The notes: generated from the sequence alone by a model not told the origin. Positions 43,587 to 54,744 are shown, counted from the stretch's first letter. The stretch: DNA of 64,000 bases from Thinopyrum elongatum (GCA_011799875.1 CM022303.1:276220904-276284903), one strand, 5' to 3'. Translations and numbers: made by a program.

Positions 43587-46316
43587 ATGGCCCGCGGGAG
43601 GAAGAAGAGCGGGGTCTCACCGGAGGCGGACCGTCAATCGGGGCCAGAACCAGCCCTGGGTCGGTCCACTGTGATCAATCTTGAGGGGTTGGACAAGGTC
43701 TTACCCGTGATTGCAGCTGATTCCAATGAGTGGAAGGCGACGAGGGTCTGGCCCGCTTCCCTGCCTTCCACCGAATTGGAGGCCACCACCGTTGCCCTTC
43801 ACCTTCACACCCTCTTCTCCGGCTTGTTGCCCCCGTTCTCGGACTTTTTCAACACCGTGCGGTCGCACTACCAGGTCCACGCACTGCACTTCGACCCTGA
43901 ATCCATCACCCTCCTATCCGCCTTCGCGTTCTTGTGCGAGGCCTTCGTGGGAAATGCTCCCTCGGTGGTGCTGCTTCACCACTTCTTCTCCCTGCAGTTG
44001 ACTGCCGGCGAGCGATGCTCTGGGTGTGTTGTCTCTTCGCGCCGTGAGTGCGACGGCGGGTGAGGGCATCAGTATGGAGATCCGCCCAGACACGGAAGGC
44101 TTCCGGAAGTAGTGGGTGTACATCGATGTGTCCCAGCATAGCCCCCTGCCCCAAACCCCGTCTTCCCTGGTGATACCGAGCTCAGGATGGGCGCACGAGA
44201 GGCTCGTCGACCCCAGGCTCACGCGGGTCACTGCGAGGCTGGCTGACCTGAGGGCTGAAGGCGTGACTGTGGTGATGGTGGTGATGGAGTTCGTCCGATG
44301 GCGGATTGCTCCACTCCAGCGCCATTCTCGCTCAATGTGGACCTTCGCCGACCACGAAGACCCCATGAGGCTTCAGGAGGCCTCCCTGCCCCCTAGCGCG
44401 CTGAGTGGGATACCCCGCCCCCGCGCCTCCAGACGATGGTGGTGGTCCCCCGCCTAGGGATGCGGCCGTCGCCTTGAGCTCGCGGGGAAGCCAGGTGCCC
44501 CCCGCGGCGCCAGCCCCTAGGGCCTGTGCCTCCTCGAGGAGGAGGCGGCCTGAGGGCGTCGTTGACTCGCCCCCGCGGACCTTGAAGAAAAAGAAGTTGG
44601 TTGCCACCGACGAGTAAGTCTTCCGCTTTCCCAGAGCTCTGCTCATCAAGCCCTCCTGAGCCCTTTTTTCTCAGGTTTCTGTCAAACGAAAGAGCAAGGG
44701 TGCCCCCGTCACCACCCCCCGGAGCATTGAAGTGCCCAGTGGCCGAGCCCCCGCACATCGGAGAGGTCACACTCCTCCCGAAGTGGCCCCTGGCGGTTCG
44801 CGACCCTGGGGCCCCGGCGTCCTCCGATGGGGGCAGCGTCAGGCTTACATGGGTGGTGCCGCCGTTCATCCCGTTATCACCTGGCGGCACTTGGGTTCGC
44901 CATGACCCGATGAATGGCCCGAGACCTGGCTCATGCTGGGTTGTGCCTCGGGCCAGGGAAGTGGGCACCAAGCCGGCTGGCCCCAGGTTCCCGCTTGATG
45001 CCGCTGGACCTTTCGGAACCTCTATCGCGACCGGAGGCGTGGAGCAGGTCCCTGGCCGAGCCTTGGAGCTCATGCGCGGCCATGGTGCCATCCGGCATGG
45101 CCTCCTTCAGGATGCGAGGGGCGCGCTGGACCGGCTCGAGGCAGAGCTTGGCGACATCGACTCTCACCTCGAGGCCGAGCATCAGCGCCTGGCGTGTGAG
45201 TGGCGCCGGCTCGAAGTAGCTGTCAACTTTAGCCACCTACAGCACGAGGCCGCTTGCTCAAAGGATGAGGCATCCTCCACTGCGGCCAAAGAATCCCACG
45301 ACCGCGCTTTGGAAGAGGCTGAGGCCGCGGACCAGCGGCACGAGGCCGCCGAAAAGCGCGAGCAGGAGCATCTGGCTTCTGTTGCGACCCTAGAGCGGCA
45401 AGCCCGGGACCGCGAGGTTATCGCGCCCGTCCCCACGGGAGGGTTTCTGAACCGCGACGTGGAGCTTCGCGCTCTAGGGGAGGCGCTGGAGCTGGTGCCG
45501 TCGAAGCAGGACCTGGAGCGCGATCGGCTTGAGACGATGGAGCGCTAAGTGATGACCGTCGAGGCCGCCCTGGCCTCTCGGGAGGTGAAGGGTTCAGACG
45601 GACATTGACGGGGGAATCGCAGGGGCCCGCCAAGCCCTCACCAAGGATTAACACAAGAAGCTAAAGCTTCAGGAGACCTGTTTCTGTGAACGGCACGCCG
45701 AGCTGAAGGGCGAAATTGATCACCTTAATGAGAGGTTGGCCGACGTGGAAAGGCGTCAGAAGGCCGCACTAGACGCCCAGGCGGCGGCAAAAGCCGAGTT
45801 ATCCTTCCTCTATCACTAGGTGGGGGATGTCACTTCTCTAGCAGAGCGAGCGTCTGACGAGGCGATCCGGGCTCGAGGACTGTAGCACATACGCTCTGCA
45901 ATGTTCCAAGACCTCGAGGGAAGAGCCCGCCTCGCCTTTAGCTCTTTGTGCAACGAGAACGTCTCTAGTCTGCTCGTTCCTGACGATGCTGGCTACCTTG
46001 CCTTCTTTACCAGGATCGTGGAGCGTCTTGAAGGGGGGCAGAAAAGGTACGCCTGCTCATCGAAGAGAAGAGCCGTGACATCCTCGCGCAGGCGTCCTCA
46101 CGCGTCTTCAGTCACCTTCTTTGCTTCGACCCCGACTTCGACTTCGAGGCTGTGATAGCCCCCGTGCCCGAGGTGATTCAGGGTGCCTTGGAGGACTGGG
46201 TGGAGAATCAAGTGGACGACCTAAACGCGGAGTTCACACCCGGCGGCGGCGAAGGCCAGCTTGAAGTCAAAGAACATGGGGCCGATGGCAGTGATGGCAG
46301 CAGTGCGTCCCCTTAA
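43587..46316 (+). pseudogene. Antisense two-exon gene of element D (Transposase_28-like, coiled coil)
   Basis: Exon 1 (43587-44613) starts MARGRKKSG and has the Transposase_28-type region (FSGLLPPFSDFFNTV, LCEAFVGNAPSVVLLHHFFS). It breaks by frame shift near 44040 and a stop at 44110, and ends KKKKLVATDE. A 61-base GT-AG intron (44614-44674) follows. Exon 2 (44675-46316) continues with a Pro-rich stretch and a coiled coil (EEAEAADQRHEAAEKREQEH), has stops at 45546 and beyond, and ends ADGSDGSSASP, like A. The intron keeps the same size and phase as in A although both copies are decayed. Confidence 0.72.
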
Positions 46317-46639
46317 GTTGTCTTTTTCCTGTTTGGCTGTCAAGATTTTGAACATGACTCCGCAGGGATGTAAAGGGTATTTGATGAAGGATTCCTTAAC
46401 TATGTATGAAGTAACATTGTACTTCCTTAGGCCACCTTCCCTGTGCTCACTCTGCGCCCGCAGCCCCCGAGCAGGGGTCGATCGTCACTGTCATGCTGGG
46501 GCGCGATGCCCAGTCGAGGCCAGGGGGTAGGTGCTCCTGAGGTCAGGGGCCTCGGGCAACATGCGCCTGCTGGCTCGCTCGAGAGCATCGCGCGAGGACT
46601 CAGGCACCAAGGTCTTGGTGAGGTGCGCGTAGAGGCAGG
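46317..46639 (+). other. 3' flank of element D antisense gene
   Basis: Non-coding. The first 230 bases align with the corresponding flank in A (16989-16760). It ends at the Angela insertion. Confidence 0.6.
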
Positions 46640-47109
46640 TGAAGGAAATATGCCCTAGAGGCAATAATAAAGTTGTTATTTTATATTTCCTTATTAATGA
46701 TAAAGGTTTATTATTCATGCTAGAATTGTATTGATCGGAAACTTAAATACATGTGTGGATACATAAACAAATATCGTGTCCCTAGTAAGCCTCTACTAGA
46801 CTAGCTCGTTGATAAAAGATGGTTAAGGTTTCCTAACCATAGACATGTGTTGTCACTTGATAAATAGATCACATCATTAGGAGAATGATGTGATGGACAA
46901 GACCCATCCGATATCTTAGCATATGATCGTTCAGTTTATTGCTATTGCTTTCTTAATGTCAAATACATATTCCTTCGACTATGAGATCATGCAACTCCTG
47001 GATACCGAAGGAATACCTTGTGTGCTATCAAACGTCACAATGTAACTCGGTGATCATAAAGATGCTCTACAGGTATCTCCGAAGGTATCTGTTGATTTGG
47101 CATGGATTG
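46640..47109 (+). mobile_element. Copia Angela/BARE/WIS-type LTR, first 470 bp
   Basis: tgaaggaaatatgccctaga and the next 450 bases follow the well-known start of the Triticeae Angela/BARE/WIS LTR (canonical TGTTGGAAATATGCC), including atgagatcatgcaactcctg and gtatctccgaa. It is cut at 47109 by element E and the rest is outside the window. It is inserted in element D. Confidence 0.9.
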
Positions 47110-47988
47110 TGTCGGATTCAGTGCTCCGCAGACCCAAAGAAGGTTCGAACTCTAGGGCGTGTGCGAAGAACTCAACCTCTCTAGCCAACCAACCCGACGC
47201 CCTACAGCCTAGCTCGATGAACAGGAAAGAAGATGGACACGACAGTTTTACCCAGGTTCGGGCCACCTTGCCGTGTAAGACCCTACTCCTGCTTTGTGGT
47301 GGATTAGCCTCATGAGGGGCTGAGGATGAACTAGTACAGATGATGAACAAGCTCGCGAGGCTCACTCTGGTGAGAATGAGTCGACCCGATGAGAATCAGT
47401 CGCACTTCTATGGTGGTGGCTAACCTATATTTATAGCGGCCTCAGTCCTCTTCCCCGAAAACGAAGGCGGGAAGGGATTCCACAATAGCCAATTTGAAAG
47501 GGGACAAGTAGTTCATCTTATCCCGATGAAAGGTGGTCTTCTCCTACAAAGCTCTGGTCATGACGCTGCGGTGGGCTTGGCGATGACATCCGTCCTGCCA
47601 TCCTGGTTGTCTTGGTCTTGTTGCACGGGAATGGAAACCTTTGGCTGATTCCTCGGGACCCTGCGCCTGCGCTTGCCTCCTTAGCACCAAAGAGGAAACC
47701 TGCTTCTCTGCGCCTGCTGGTGCCCGCCTGGACTTGGTCATCATGGCTTGCGTCACCGCAACCTCATGAGGTTGGGCATTTGCATAGGAATCTCCACTCC
47801 TCAGGAGGCAGCCCAGGGGTGGCCGCTCCCTCAGGAGGTCTTGGCATCGTCTGCCTCGCGAGGCTTGGCCCCTCGCGAGGGTCTTGTATTGTTGGTGTTG
47901 TAGATGGGCCGTACTAGGCCATCGATGGAGCCATGTCATGGGCCACAGGCAGGCAAGTCTGGGTACCCTAGTTCCCAGAACACCGACA
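47110..47988 (-). repeat. Element E 3' LTR (879 bp)
   Basis: Runs from tgtcggattcagtgctcc to cccagaacaccgaca. Confidence 0.92.
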
Positions 47989-48297
47989 ATAGCCCCCGGG
48001 CCCAAGGCGCACTCGGACTTGGCTTCGAGGTGAGGCCAAAGGGCAAGGGCGAAGCACCGCGAGCCCCAATTGCCTGCGGACCGAGCTGACGCGTGGCGCT
48101 TGATGGGACGTGGGCGTCTCCACTTCCCAACGCCGCCCCGGCAACTGTCCAAGCTGACAAAAAGACTGGCGCCCGCACCGCACCATAATTGCCTTCTCTT
48201 CGCATTGCTCCACATCCCCTTTCTTCCTGCCAAGAACACCTCCAGATCTAGTCAAATTCCTCCTTCCTTCCGCGTCTCTTCTCCAAGTTCTTCACAG
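47989..48297 (+). promoter_or_regulatory. Polypurine tract (minus) and antisense-gene upstream block, element E
   Basis: atagcccccgggcccaagg, then the shared block (ccccaattgcctgcggacc, gacgtgggcgtctccac, aagctgacaaaaag) and a C/T-rich leader to the ATG at 48298. Confidence 0.5.
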
Positions 48298-51113
48298 ATG
48301 GCATCTGGGAAGGCGAAGCCGGCCGCGCAGGCCACGAGCCCCTCTTCTTCTCCCACGCTGGCCCTCGGCGCGTCCTCCATTACCGAGGAGAGGCAACTCA
48401 CCACCGCGCTCCTGCTAACGGTGAGCAGTGACAATGAGTCAAAGGAGACGATGCTCCTAGCAGGCTCCACTGACCAGAGGACCCTGGCAGGGACATTTTA
48501 TCCCTTCTTCCTCCACAGTGTATTCGCGGGGCTCATCCCGCCTTTCTCCGAGTTCTTCACCGCCGTCCTCGACCATTGCCAGGTTCAGGCTCTGCATCTT
48601 CAGCCCAATTCCATCCTTCTCTTGTCGATCTTCGCCTTTTACTGCGAGGCGTTCATGGGCGTGATGCCTTCCGTTGCACTCCTTCGCCATTTCTTCTATC
48701 TCCGGATGCACGACTCAACCCAGTGTTCAGGCTGCATCTCCTTTGGCGCGGTCCATAGTGGCAACGCGCTCATGAAGGCTGGGAAGAAGGTGGAGAACTT
48801 CCGGTGCAAGTGGGTCTTCATGGATGCCAGGGGCCTCCACGCGTGGCTGGAGTTGCCAACCGAGCTGCCGGAGAAGCTTGATTGGTGGGGTCATGAGAAG
48901 CTCACCGACCCCCGAGCGGCGCCCGTCCTGAAGAAGATGATGGCGGACATGGAGGCCGGGGCATTGACGGGGGCCACACTTGTCAAGGAGTTCCTGACGC
49001 AGCACTTGGCCCCGCTCCAAGCACACTCACGCCCCATGTGGGAGTTCAAGGGCGCAGAGGATGACCTCCGGCTGCGCTCGGGGAGCCTGACAGGCGAGGA
49101 GCTGGACAAGGCCATGCACACCCTGCTTGAGAAGGATCCGGGCAGACTCCAGGCGGCCTACATCCCGCTGTATCATCGCGCTGACAGGGCGGCGCTAGTC
49201 GCCGCCATGCCCATCTTCAACAAGCTGGGGCTCGTGCTGCCCGAGCTCCCCAACTCCCCGGTGCTGGTGTCCTCCGGTGACGACGTCGGGGAAAAGAGGT
49301 AGGAGGACTCGGAGGCGACCGTGGACGACATGGCGGAGACCTCTCCTCCGTCGCAGAGCGAGCTTCTCCGCGGCCTCTCCGACGATGACGACGCCACCGA
49401 GCCCCCGGTCACGGAATCCCCACGCTACACCGGGGTCGTCACGAGGTCCGGGGCCAGCCCCCTGGCCTGCGGAGGCCAGGACGAATGATCCCGAAGAAGA
49501 GGAGGGCAGCGCCCCCTCCTCGAGGCGGCGCCCTTGCGTTGCCGCCTACCGGTGCCACACCAAAGCCGGCCGTCGTGCGCCCTATCATCCCCCAGGACGC
49601 GGCCAAGACCGCACCCAAGAAGGTCGAGGGAGCCCCGGCCTTGGCCATGAAGAGGGCGTACGTTGCCTCTGACGAGTAAGCGTTTTTCCTTGTTTTCGTT
49701 TGCCGCCTCTTGATACCATACTCACAACGCTCCCCTCCTGGTGACCAGGGCGGTCGTCGTGGTGAAGAAGAAGAAGGGACATCGGGACCCCCGAGGCATC
49801 ATCGCTCACCAAGGCCGTGGTGGCCCCAACGCAAGCTGAAGAGGCCACCTCACACTCGCTTGCGACGGAGCAGGCCCCCAAGGGTACGGTGGGGGAGCCT
49901 CAGGAGGAGTCTGCCTCCGTAGGCCAGTAGGCTCCGGAGCCGCCCATCCCCGTCGTGCCCACAGGGAGTTCGGGGGCTCCATAGCGCCAAGCTGGCCTTG
50001 CTGTTGTGGCGACGCCAGTCCTTGCGCCAGTGCTGCCTCTTCCCCAGGCCCTTGTGCTGGCGGATTGCGGCCCCCTTGTCAGGCCTGGGGCTCTAGAGGA
50101 AGCCTTCAATGTGCTGGACCAGCTCCGGACCGATCTCCATGACGCCGACAAGTGCATGGTGAGGGAGCGCATGGGGCTTATCTCGGGGTGGCTCCAGGCT
50201 GATGCGTCCTCCAAGACGGCCTGGAGCCGGGCCGAGGCCGCCGCCGCAGAGAGCAGGAGGGAGGCTAATGAAGCCGCGAGGGCTCGTGACGCGGCGCTGG
50301 CCGATGCGGCGTCCGCCAAGGAGCGCTGCAGCAAGGAGGAGACTGAGCTGAAAGCTCTCCGCAAGGCATAGGCTGCCCGCACCCAATGGTTCCATCAGCA
50401 GGATGAGGAGCTCAAGGCCCGCGAAGCGGCGCTCGCTGATGGTGACGCCAAGCTGGCCCAGGCAGCCAAGGACCAAGCCGCGGATCGGGACCGCCTGGGC
50501 AAGCTAAAGGAGGAGGTGGACAAGGCGCAGGCGTCCCATACCTAGCTCGTCTCTGAGGCGATGACCCAGCTGGAGGCCAGGGAGAAGACCCTCGCCACCG
50601 CCGAGAGAACGGCGACCGTGGAACGCGAAGCCTTGGTCTCCTCCGAACTCAGGTCTCGCAAGGCGCTGCGCTCCCTTTACGGTGGAGGGTACGAGAAACC
50701 GCTGGCGACTCCGAAGGATGGCCCTGCTGGGCTTCTCCCCAAGCTTGCCGAGGGGCTTGAAGGCGTCGCCACTGGGATGGACTCCGCGGTGGAGGGGGAG
50801 TGCCGCGCGCTCTTTAATTCGGCTGCAACATGCCCTCTTCAGCCACCTCCTCCTCCGGGACCCAGGCTTTGACCTTGGCGCATTGATCAAGCCGGTGGCC
50901 CTTGAATCTCGCACCGGTACCACCGAGGCCATGAAGAAGCAGCTGGAGGCCCTACTGGGGAAGTTCCTCTGCGTCCCCGACCCCGCAGCTGCGGCGGCAG
51001 AAGCCGGCGGCGAAGATGGTGGGAGCGTCATCGAGGGCGGGCTTCCCAAGGAGAGCGATGGCGGCCACCAAGGCGATGGCGGCCACCAAGGCGATGGCGG
51101 AGCCTCTTCCTAG
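48298..51113 (+). pseudogene. Antisense two-exon gene of element E (Transposase_28-like, coiled coil)
   Basis: Exon 1 (48298-49675) starts MASGKAKPAAQ and is open for 335 codons, longer than in A or D. It has FFLHSVFAGLIPPFSEFFTA, LLSIFAFYCEAFMGVMPSVA and FRCKWVFMDARGLHAWLE, closely matching B. A stop at 49300 and a frame change interrupt the acidic linker, and the exon ends MKRAYVASDE. A 73-base GT-AG intron (49676-49748) follows at the shared phase. Exon 2 (49749-51113) begins VVKKKK and continues as an Ala/Glu/Arg-rich coiled coil, with stops at 49928, 50369 and 50543 and a duplicated GDGGHQ near the end. Unlike B, it keeps Trp where B has the TAG at 23897. Confidence 0.75.
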
Positions 51114-51403
51114 TTGGCCCTGCAACATTCATGGTGCCTCGCGGAGGCGTGAGAACTTCTGTTTGAACTCATGGAACATTTTGTTTTGTAATAATTTGCT
51201 AGAACTCCGCGATTTCTCTTTTGTTCTTGGTTTCCTTCATGTTTGCCTCAGCATTCTGTGTCGGCAGGGCCCAGCCCCGCGCATACCTCGACCGCCGTTG
51301 GGGCGTCCGGACCACCAGGATGAGACCAAGGGGCGAGGGGCTACGTGACCAGTGAGGCCCCTGAGGCACGATGCTCAGGGGTCCCCCTTGACGTATGAAC
51401 AGC
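51114..51403 (+). other. Element E spacer up to the F insertion
   Basis: 3' flank of the antisense gene and the first 158-bp repeat unit (gcattctgtgtcggcag, 51251). Ends with acagc, the left duplication of F. No gene. Confidence 0.7.
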
Positions 51404-52279
51404 TGTCGGATTCAGGGCTCCATAGACCCAAAGAAGGTTCTAACTCTGGGGCGTGTGCGAAGAACTCAACCTATCCTACCAACCAAATGCACCGCCCTAC
51501 AGCCTAGCTCGAAGAACAGGTAAGAAGATGGACACATCAGTTTACCCAGGTTCGGGCCACCTTGCGGTGTAATACCCTACTCCTGCTTTGTGGTGGATTA
51601 GCCTCACGAGGGGGCTGAGGATGAACTAGTACAGAGGATGAACAAGCTCGCGAGGCTTGCTCTGGTGTGAGTGAGTTGTTCCAGGTCCGATCCCCCTCCT
51701 TCTATGGTGGCGGCTAACCTATATATAGTGGCCACGGTCCTCTTCCCCGAAAATGAAGGCGGGAAGGGATTCCACAACGGCCAATTTGAGAGGGGACAAG
51801 TACTACATATTATCCTGACGAAAGATGGTCTTCGCCAGCAAAGCTTCTGGCCATGATGCTATGGTTGGCTTGATGATGACATCCGTCCTGCCGTCCTGGC
51901 GGTCTTGGTCTTGTTGCACCGGAATGGAAACCTTTGGGTGATTCCTCGGGACCCCGCGCCTGCGCTTGCCTCCTTAGCACCAAAGAGGAAACCTGCTGCT
52001 CTGCACCCACTGGCGCCCGCCTAGCTTTGGTCGTCATGTCTTGCGTCACCTCCACCTCAAGAGGTGGGCATCTGCATAGAAATCTCCGCTCCTCAGGAGC
52101 CAGCCTAAGGATGCCGCTCCCTCCGAAGGTCTTGACATCACCCGCCTCGCGAGGCTTGGCCCCTCGCGAGGGTCTTGTCTTGAAGGTGTTGTAGATGGGC
52201 CGTACCAGGCCGTCGATGGCGCCACGCCATGGGACGTAGGCAGGCAAGTCTGGGTACCCTGGTTCCCAGAACGCCGACA
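51404..52279 (-). repeat. Element F 3' LTR (876 bp)
   Basis: Runs from tgtcggattcagggctcc to cagaacgccgaca, followed by gtagtccccgggccca, the complement of the polypurine tract. Confidence 0.93.
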
Positions 52280-52620
52280 GTAGTCCCCGGGCCCAAGGAG
52301 CTCTCGGACTTGGCTTTGAGGTGAAGCCAAAGGGCAAGGATGAAGTGTCGCGGGCCCCAATTGCCTGCAGACCAGGCTGACGCGTGGCGCTTGATGGGAC
52401 ATGGGCGTCTCCACTTCCCCATGCCTCCTCGGCAAACGCACGACTTGACAACTGCCTGATGCATGCAGGAGAACAATCATTGCACGGAACGTGAGAGGCC
52501 GGTGGTTGGCCTCCCTCTACCTATAAATGGGGCGGGGGGCGGAGCCCCCAGCTCATCTTCATCTTCTCGCCGCCTACTCCTCCTTCTCCTTAGCTCCCCT
52601 GCCATCTTGCCAAAGCTTCC
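52280..52620 (+). promoter_or_regulatory. Promoter region of the B3-like antisense gene, with TATA box
   Basis: Polypurine-tract complement, then the block shared with A, B, D and E (ccccaattgcctgcagacc, tgggcgtctccacttcccc). F-specific sequence starts near 52470. It holds a TATA box (tataaat, 52522-52528) just upstream of a GC-rich stretch, 93 bases before the ATG at 52621, with a C/T-rich leader between. This is a standard plant core-promoter layout, not seen so clearly in the other elements. Confidence 0.6.
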
Positions 52621-53496
52621 ATGGCGCCAGTGAGGAGGTTTTCGGCCACGGAGAAGGGAAAGGCCCCTCGGGTGGAACCCGAACTGCTCCCGCCGAAGAA
52701 GAGGCACGGTTCCCCTCACGACACCGCTGCGGCGCTTATGACAACGCGGCCCTGGTATGAACGCGCTCCGCCAGGCTTCCCGGTCCACGCATACGCTCAC
52801 ACGCAGAGCCCCGTCCATGAGAGTGGCCGCAGACGCCGCGAGGAGCGATACCATGGAGGAGAACTAGCGGCGGTCGTACGGCCGATGCGCCCGCAGACCC
52901 ACACTGAAGGCATGGCCCGCGAGTTCGTGGTGTGGGCGACGATGTCGCCGCGCACGTGGATCCGGCTCCCGCGGTCTCTGGCGAGGGAGATTCCACCACG
53001 GGGGCCCGTCGAGCTGTGGTTGCAACACGACGGCTGCTGCAGCCAAGTATCAGAGGCGGAAGTCAAGGTCGTCGATTCTGGCAATGTCTTCATGACCCGG
53101 GGATGGGGCGTGGTCGCCCGCGCCTGCCGCCTGGAGGGGGGTCACGCCATCCACTTCAAGTACGACGGGGCTTCGACGCTCCTCTTCAAGGTCTTCGGAG
53201 AGGACGGCCGACGTGTGGAGTGCTGCCCCAGGGGAGAAGATCGAGGCAGTAGCTCCCTAGCGGGCTGGCGAAACGGCAAGGCCGCCGGGAATGAACTTGC
53301 CCTAGGCCTTGTCTGCAACTCCTCCGGCAGTAGCAGCGCCTCGTCTGGACCAAGCTCGAGCGACGATGATAGCTATGAGCCACCGCATCCAGGCCTAGGA
53401 GGAGGAGGGCCGCCGTCCCAACGTCGTTGGCGACGCTGCCGAGGCCGTAGTTCTCAGGTGTTTCTCCTTTGCTTCATTCCTGCGCAAAAATCATGA
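52621..53496 (+). CDS. Antisense ORF with B3-like DNA-binding domain, element F
   Basis: A 291-codon uninterrupted frame, antisense to F's gag-pro. Residues 1-30 include a basic ELLPPKKRHG patch suited to nuclear import. Residues about 101-204 resemble a plant B3 fold: EFVVWATMSPRTWIRLPRSL (first strands), a VELWL strand, VKVVDSGNVFMTRGWGVVAR, the hallmark F..GW..... segment, then LEGGHAIHFKYDG and LLFKVFGEDGR, which match the G..+.F.YDG...F.V.+F pattern. A Ser/Asp-rich acidic stretch (235-252) and a basic RRWRRCRGR follow. B3 domains bind DNA in ARF, LAV, RAV and REM factors; REM-type is the closest in style. A donor-like CAG|GTG at 53458 could mean the last 13 residues are intronic. It is not homologous to the Transposase_28-type gene that occupies this slot elsewhere. 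B3 identity is by pattern only. Confidence 0.6.
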   Translation: MAPVRRFSATEKGKAPRVEPELLPPKKRHGSPHDTAAALMTTRPWYERAPPGFPVHAYAHTQSPVHESGRRRREERYHGGELAAVVRPMRPQTHTEGMAREFVVWATMSPRTWIRLPRSLAREIPPRGPVELWLQHDGCCSQVSEAEVKVVDSGNVFMTRGWGVVARACRLEGGHAIHFKYDGASTLLFKVFGEDGRRVECCPRGEDRGSSSLAGWRNGKAAGNELALGLVCNSSGSSSASSGPSSSDDDSYEPPHPGLGGGGPPSQRRWRRCRGRSSQVFLLCFIPAQKS

Positions 53497-54744
53497 CGGG
53501 CCCCGTGGGGGTATGTAAATAATTGCGACGCCTGCGCTTTAATGTTATCATTCTCTATTAGTGTCATGTTCGTGCCTCTCGCTTTGGCATGGTTCCCCCT
53601 TTCATTCTCGCGGTAGCTTGGTGCTCTACGCTGGCAGGACCCAGTCCCCAGGCAAGCTTTAGCCATCGCTGGTATGCCAAGTCGTGATGCCGTGGTCAAG
53701 GCATAGAGGTGAGCAGCCCAAGGTCCGGTAAGAGCCCGTGAGGCACGATGCTCAGGGGGTCCCCTTTGGCGTGCAAGCGGCTCCCGAAGGACTGAAAGGG
53801 AAGCATTCTTGCCCGAGCGAGATCGCTAGAGACGAAGCACTGATCACAAGGTTCACGCCTGTGCGTGTGAGGTGATTTATCTTGGTGAGCCCCCGGTGAT
53901 TCTTTTGCCGCGTGGACGAGCTTCTCGTGGGACGCTGGGCCATGCCATCCCCCAGATGATGCCCCCTCCGCAGGGCTCCTGCCGTCTCCGTTTCCCCCGC
54001 TTGCCTGGGTGCTCTACGTCCTCGGGTCCCAGCCCTCGAGCGACGCTCAGCCGCCGCTGGTATGCTAGGTCATGATGCCATGGTAAAGGCCAGGTGGTGA
54101 GGGATCGAGAGCCAGTAGGAGCCCCTGAGGCGTGATGCTCAGGGCCCCCCCTTTAACATGCAAGCGATTTGCGAGAGGAAAGAATAGCCAGCTCTGAGGA
54201 GATGCCTAGGAGGGGTTGCGATCCAAGGTGCTGGCGAGCTCGTGGTCCCGGCTCTAAAGGTTCCTACGAGTTAGCCAAAAAAGGAAAACAGAGCACGCAG
54301 CCGCGCCTGCTATTTCGCCGGTGATCTTTCTGCAAGAAGACGAAGGCACTAAGGACCCGGTGAGGTGACGTGCGCGGGGCCGGCCACGAGCCAGAGCTCG
54401 GTCTCTTAGGTTTATCAGCGCTGCAGGGACAGACCCGAGCACAGGCACCATGCCAGTAGCCCCCGTTGCGGGATGAGCAAGAGGCGGGTTAGCTACGTGC
54501 AGAAACCGCGAGGGGCAACTCCATATATAACGAGACGTCAGGAGTAATGTCAACAACTATGATAACTCAAATACACATAGCTGGTCCAGAGTACATGAAT
54601 CAAAATGGTGCAGCTGCAGGGGCTGGCCCTGACAGCTCAAGGATAATGCAGCCCGAGGGGCGACCTCAATTGAACAAACCAAAAAGTCACCTGGCACCGT
54701 TGTCGCAGAGGTGTTGGAGTAGCTGAAGATGCGTGCTGCGGAGG
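53497..54744. other. Element F spacer
   Basis: No coding frame is supported. It contains the diverged repeat pair listed below and, near 54640-54730, a flank shared with B and E that leads into the RT relic (accaaaaagtcacctggcac). Confidence 0.55.
53617..54180 (+). repeat. Diverged direct repeat pair, about 165-bp units, element F
   Basis: ggtgctctacg...atgctcaggg...gcaagcg occurs at about 53620-53780 and 54010-54172. The pattern (city of gcacgatgctcaggg, ccagcccc and cgctggtatgc boxes) is related to the 158-bp repeats of B and E. Confidence 0.65.

Larger units (their letters stand above)
42387..46639 (-). mobile_element. Tat-like Gypsy element D, visible part
   Basis: Inserted in C's LTR (left flank actat, 42382-42386; right flank outside). 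Visible are its 3' LTR, polypurine tract and the antisense gene with its 3' flank. The rest lies beyond the Angela insertion at 46640. It is most similar to element A. Confidence 0.85.
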
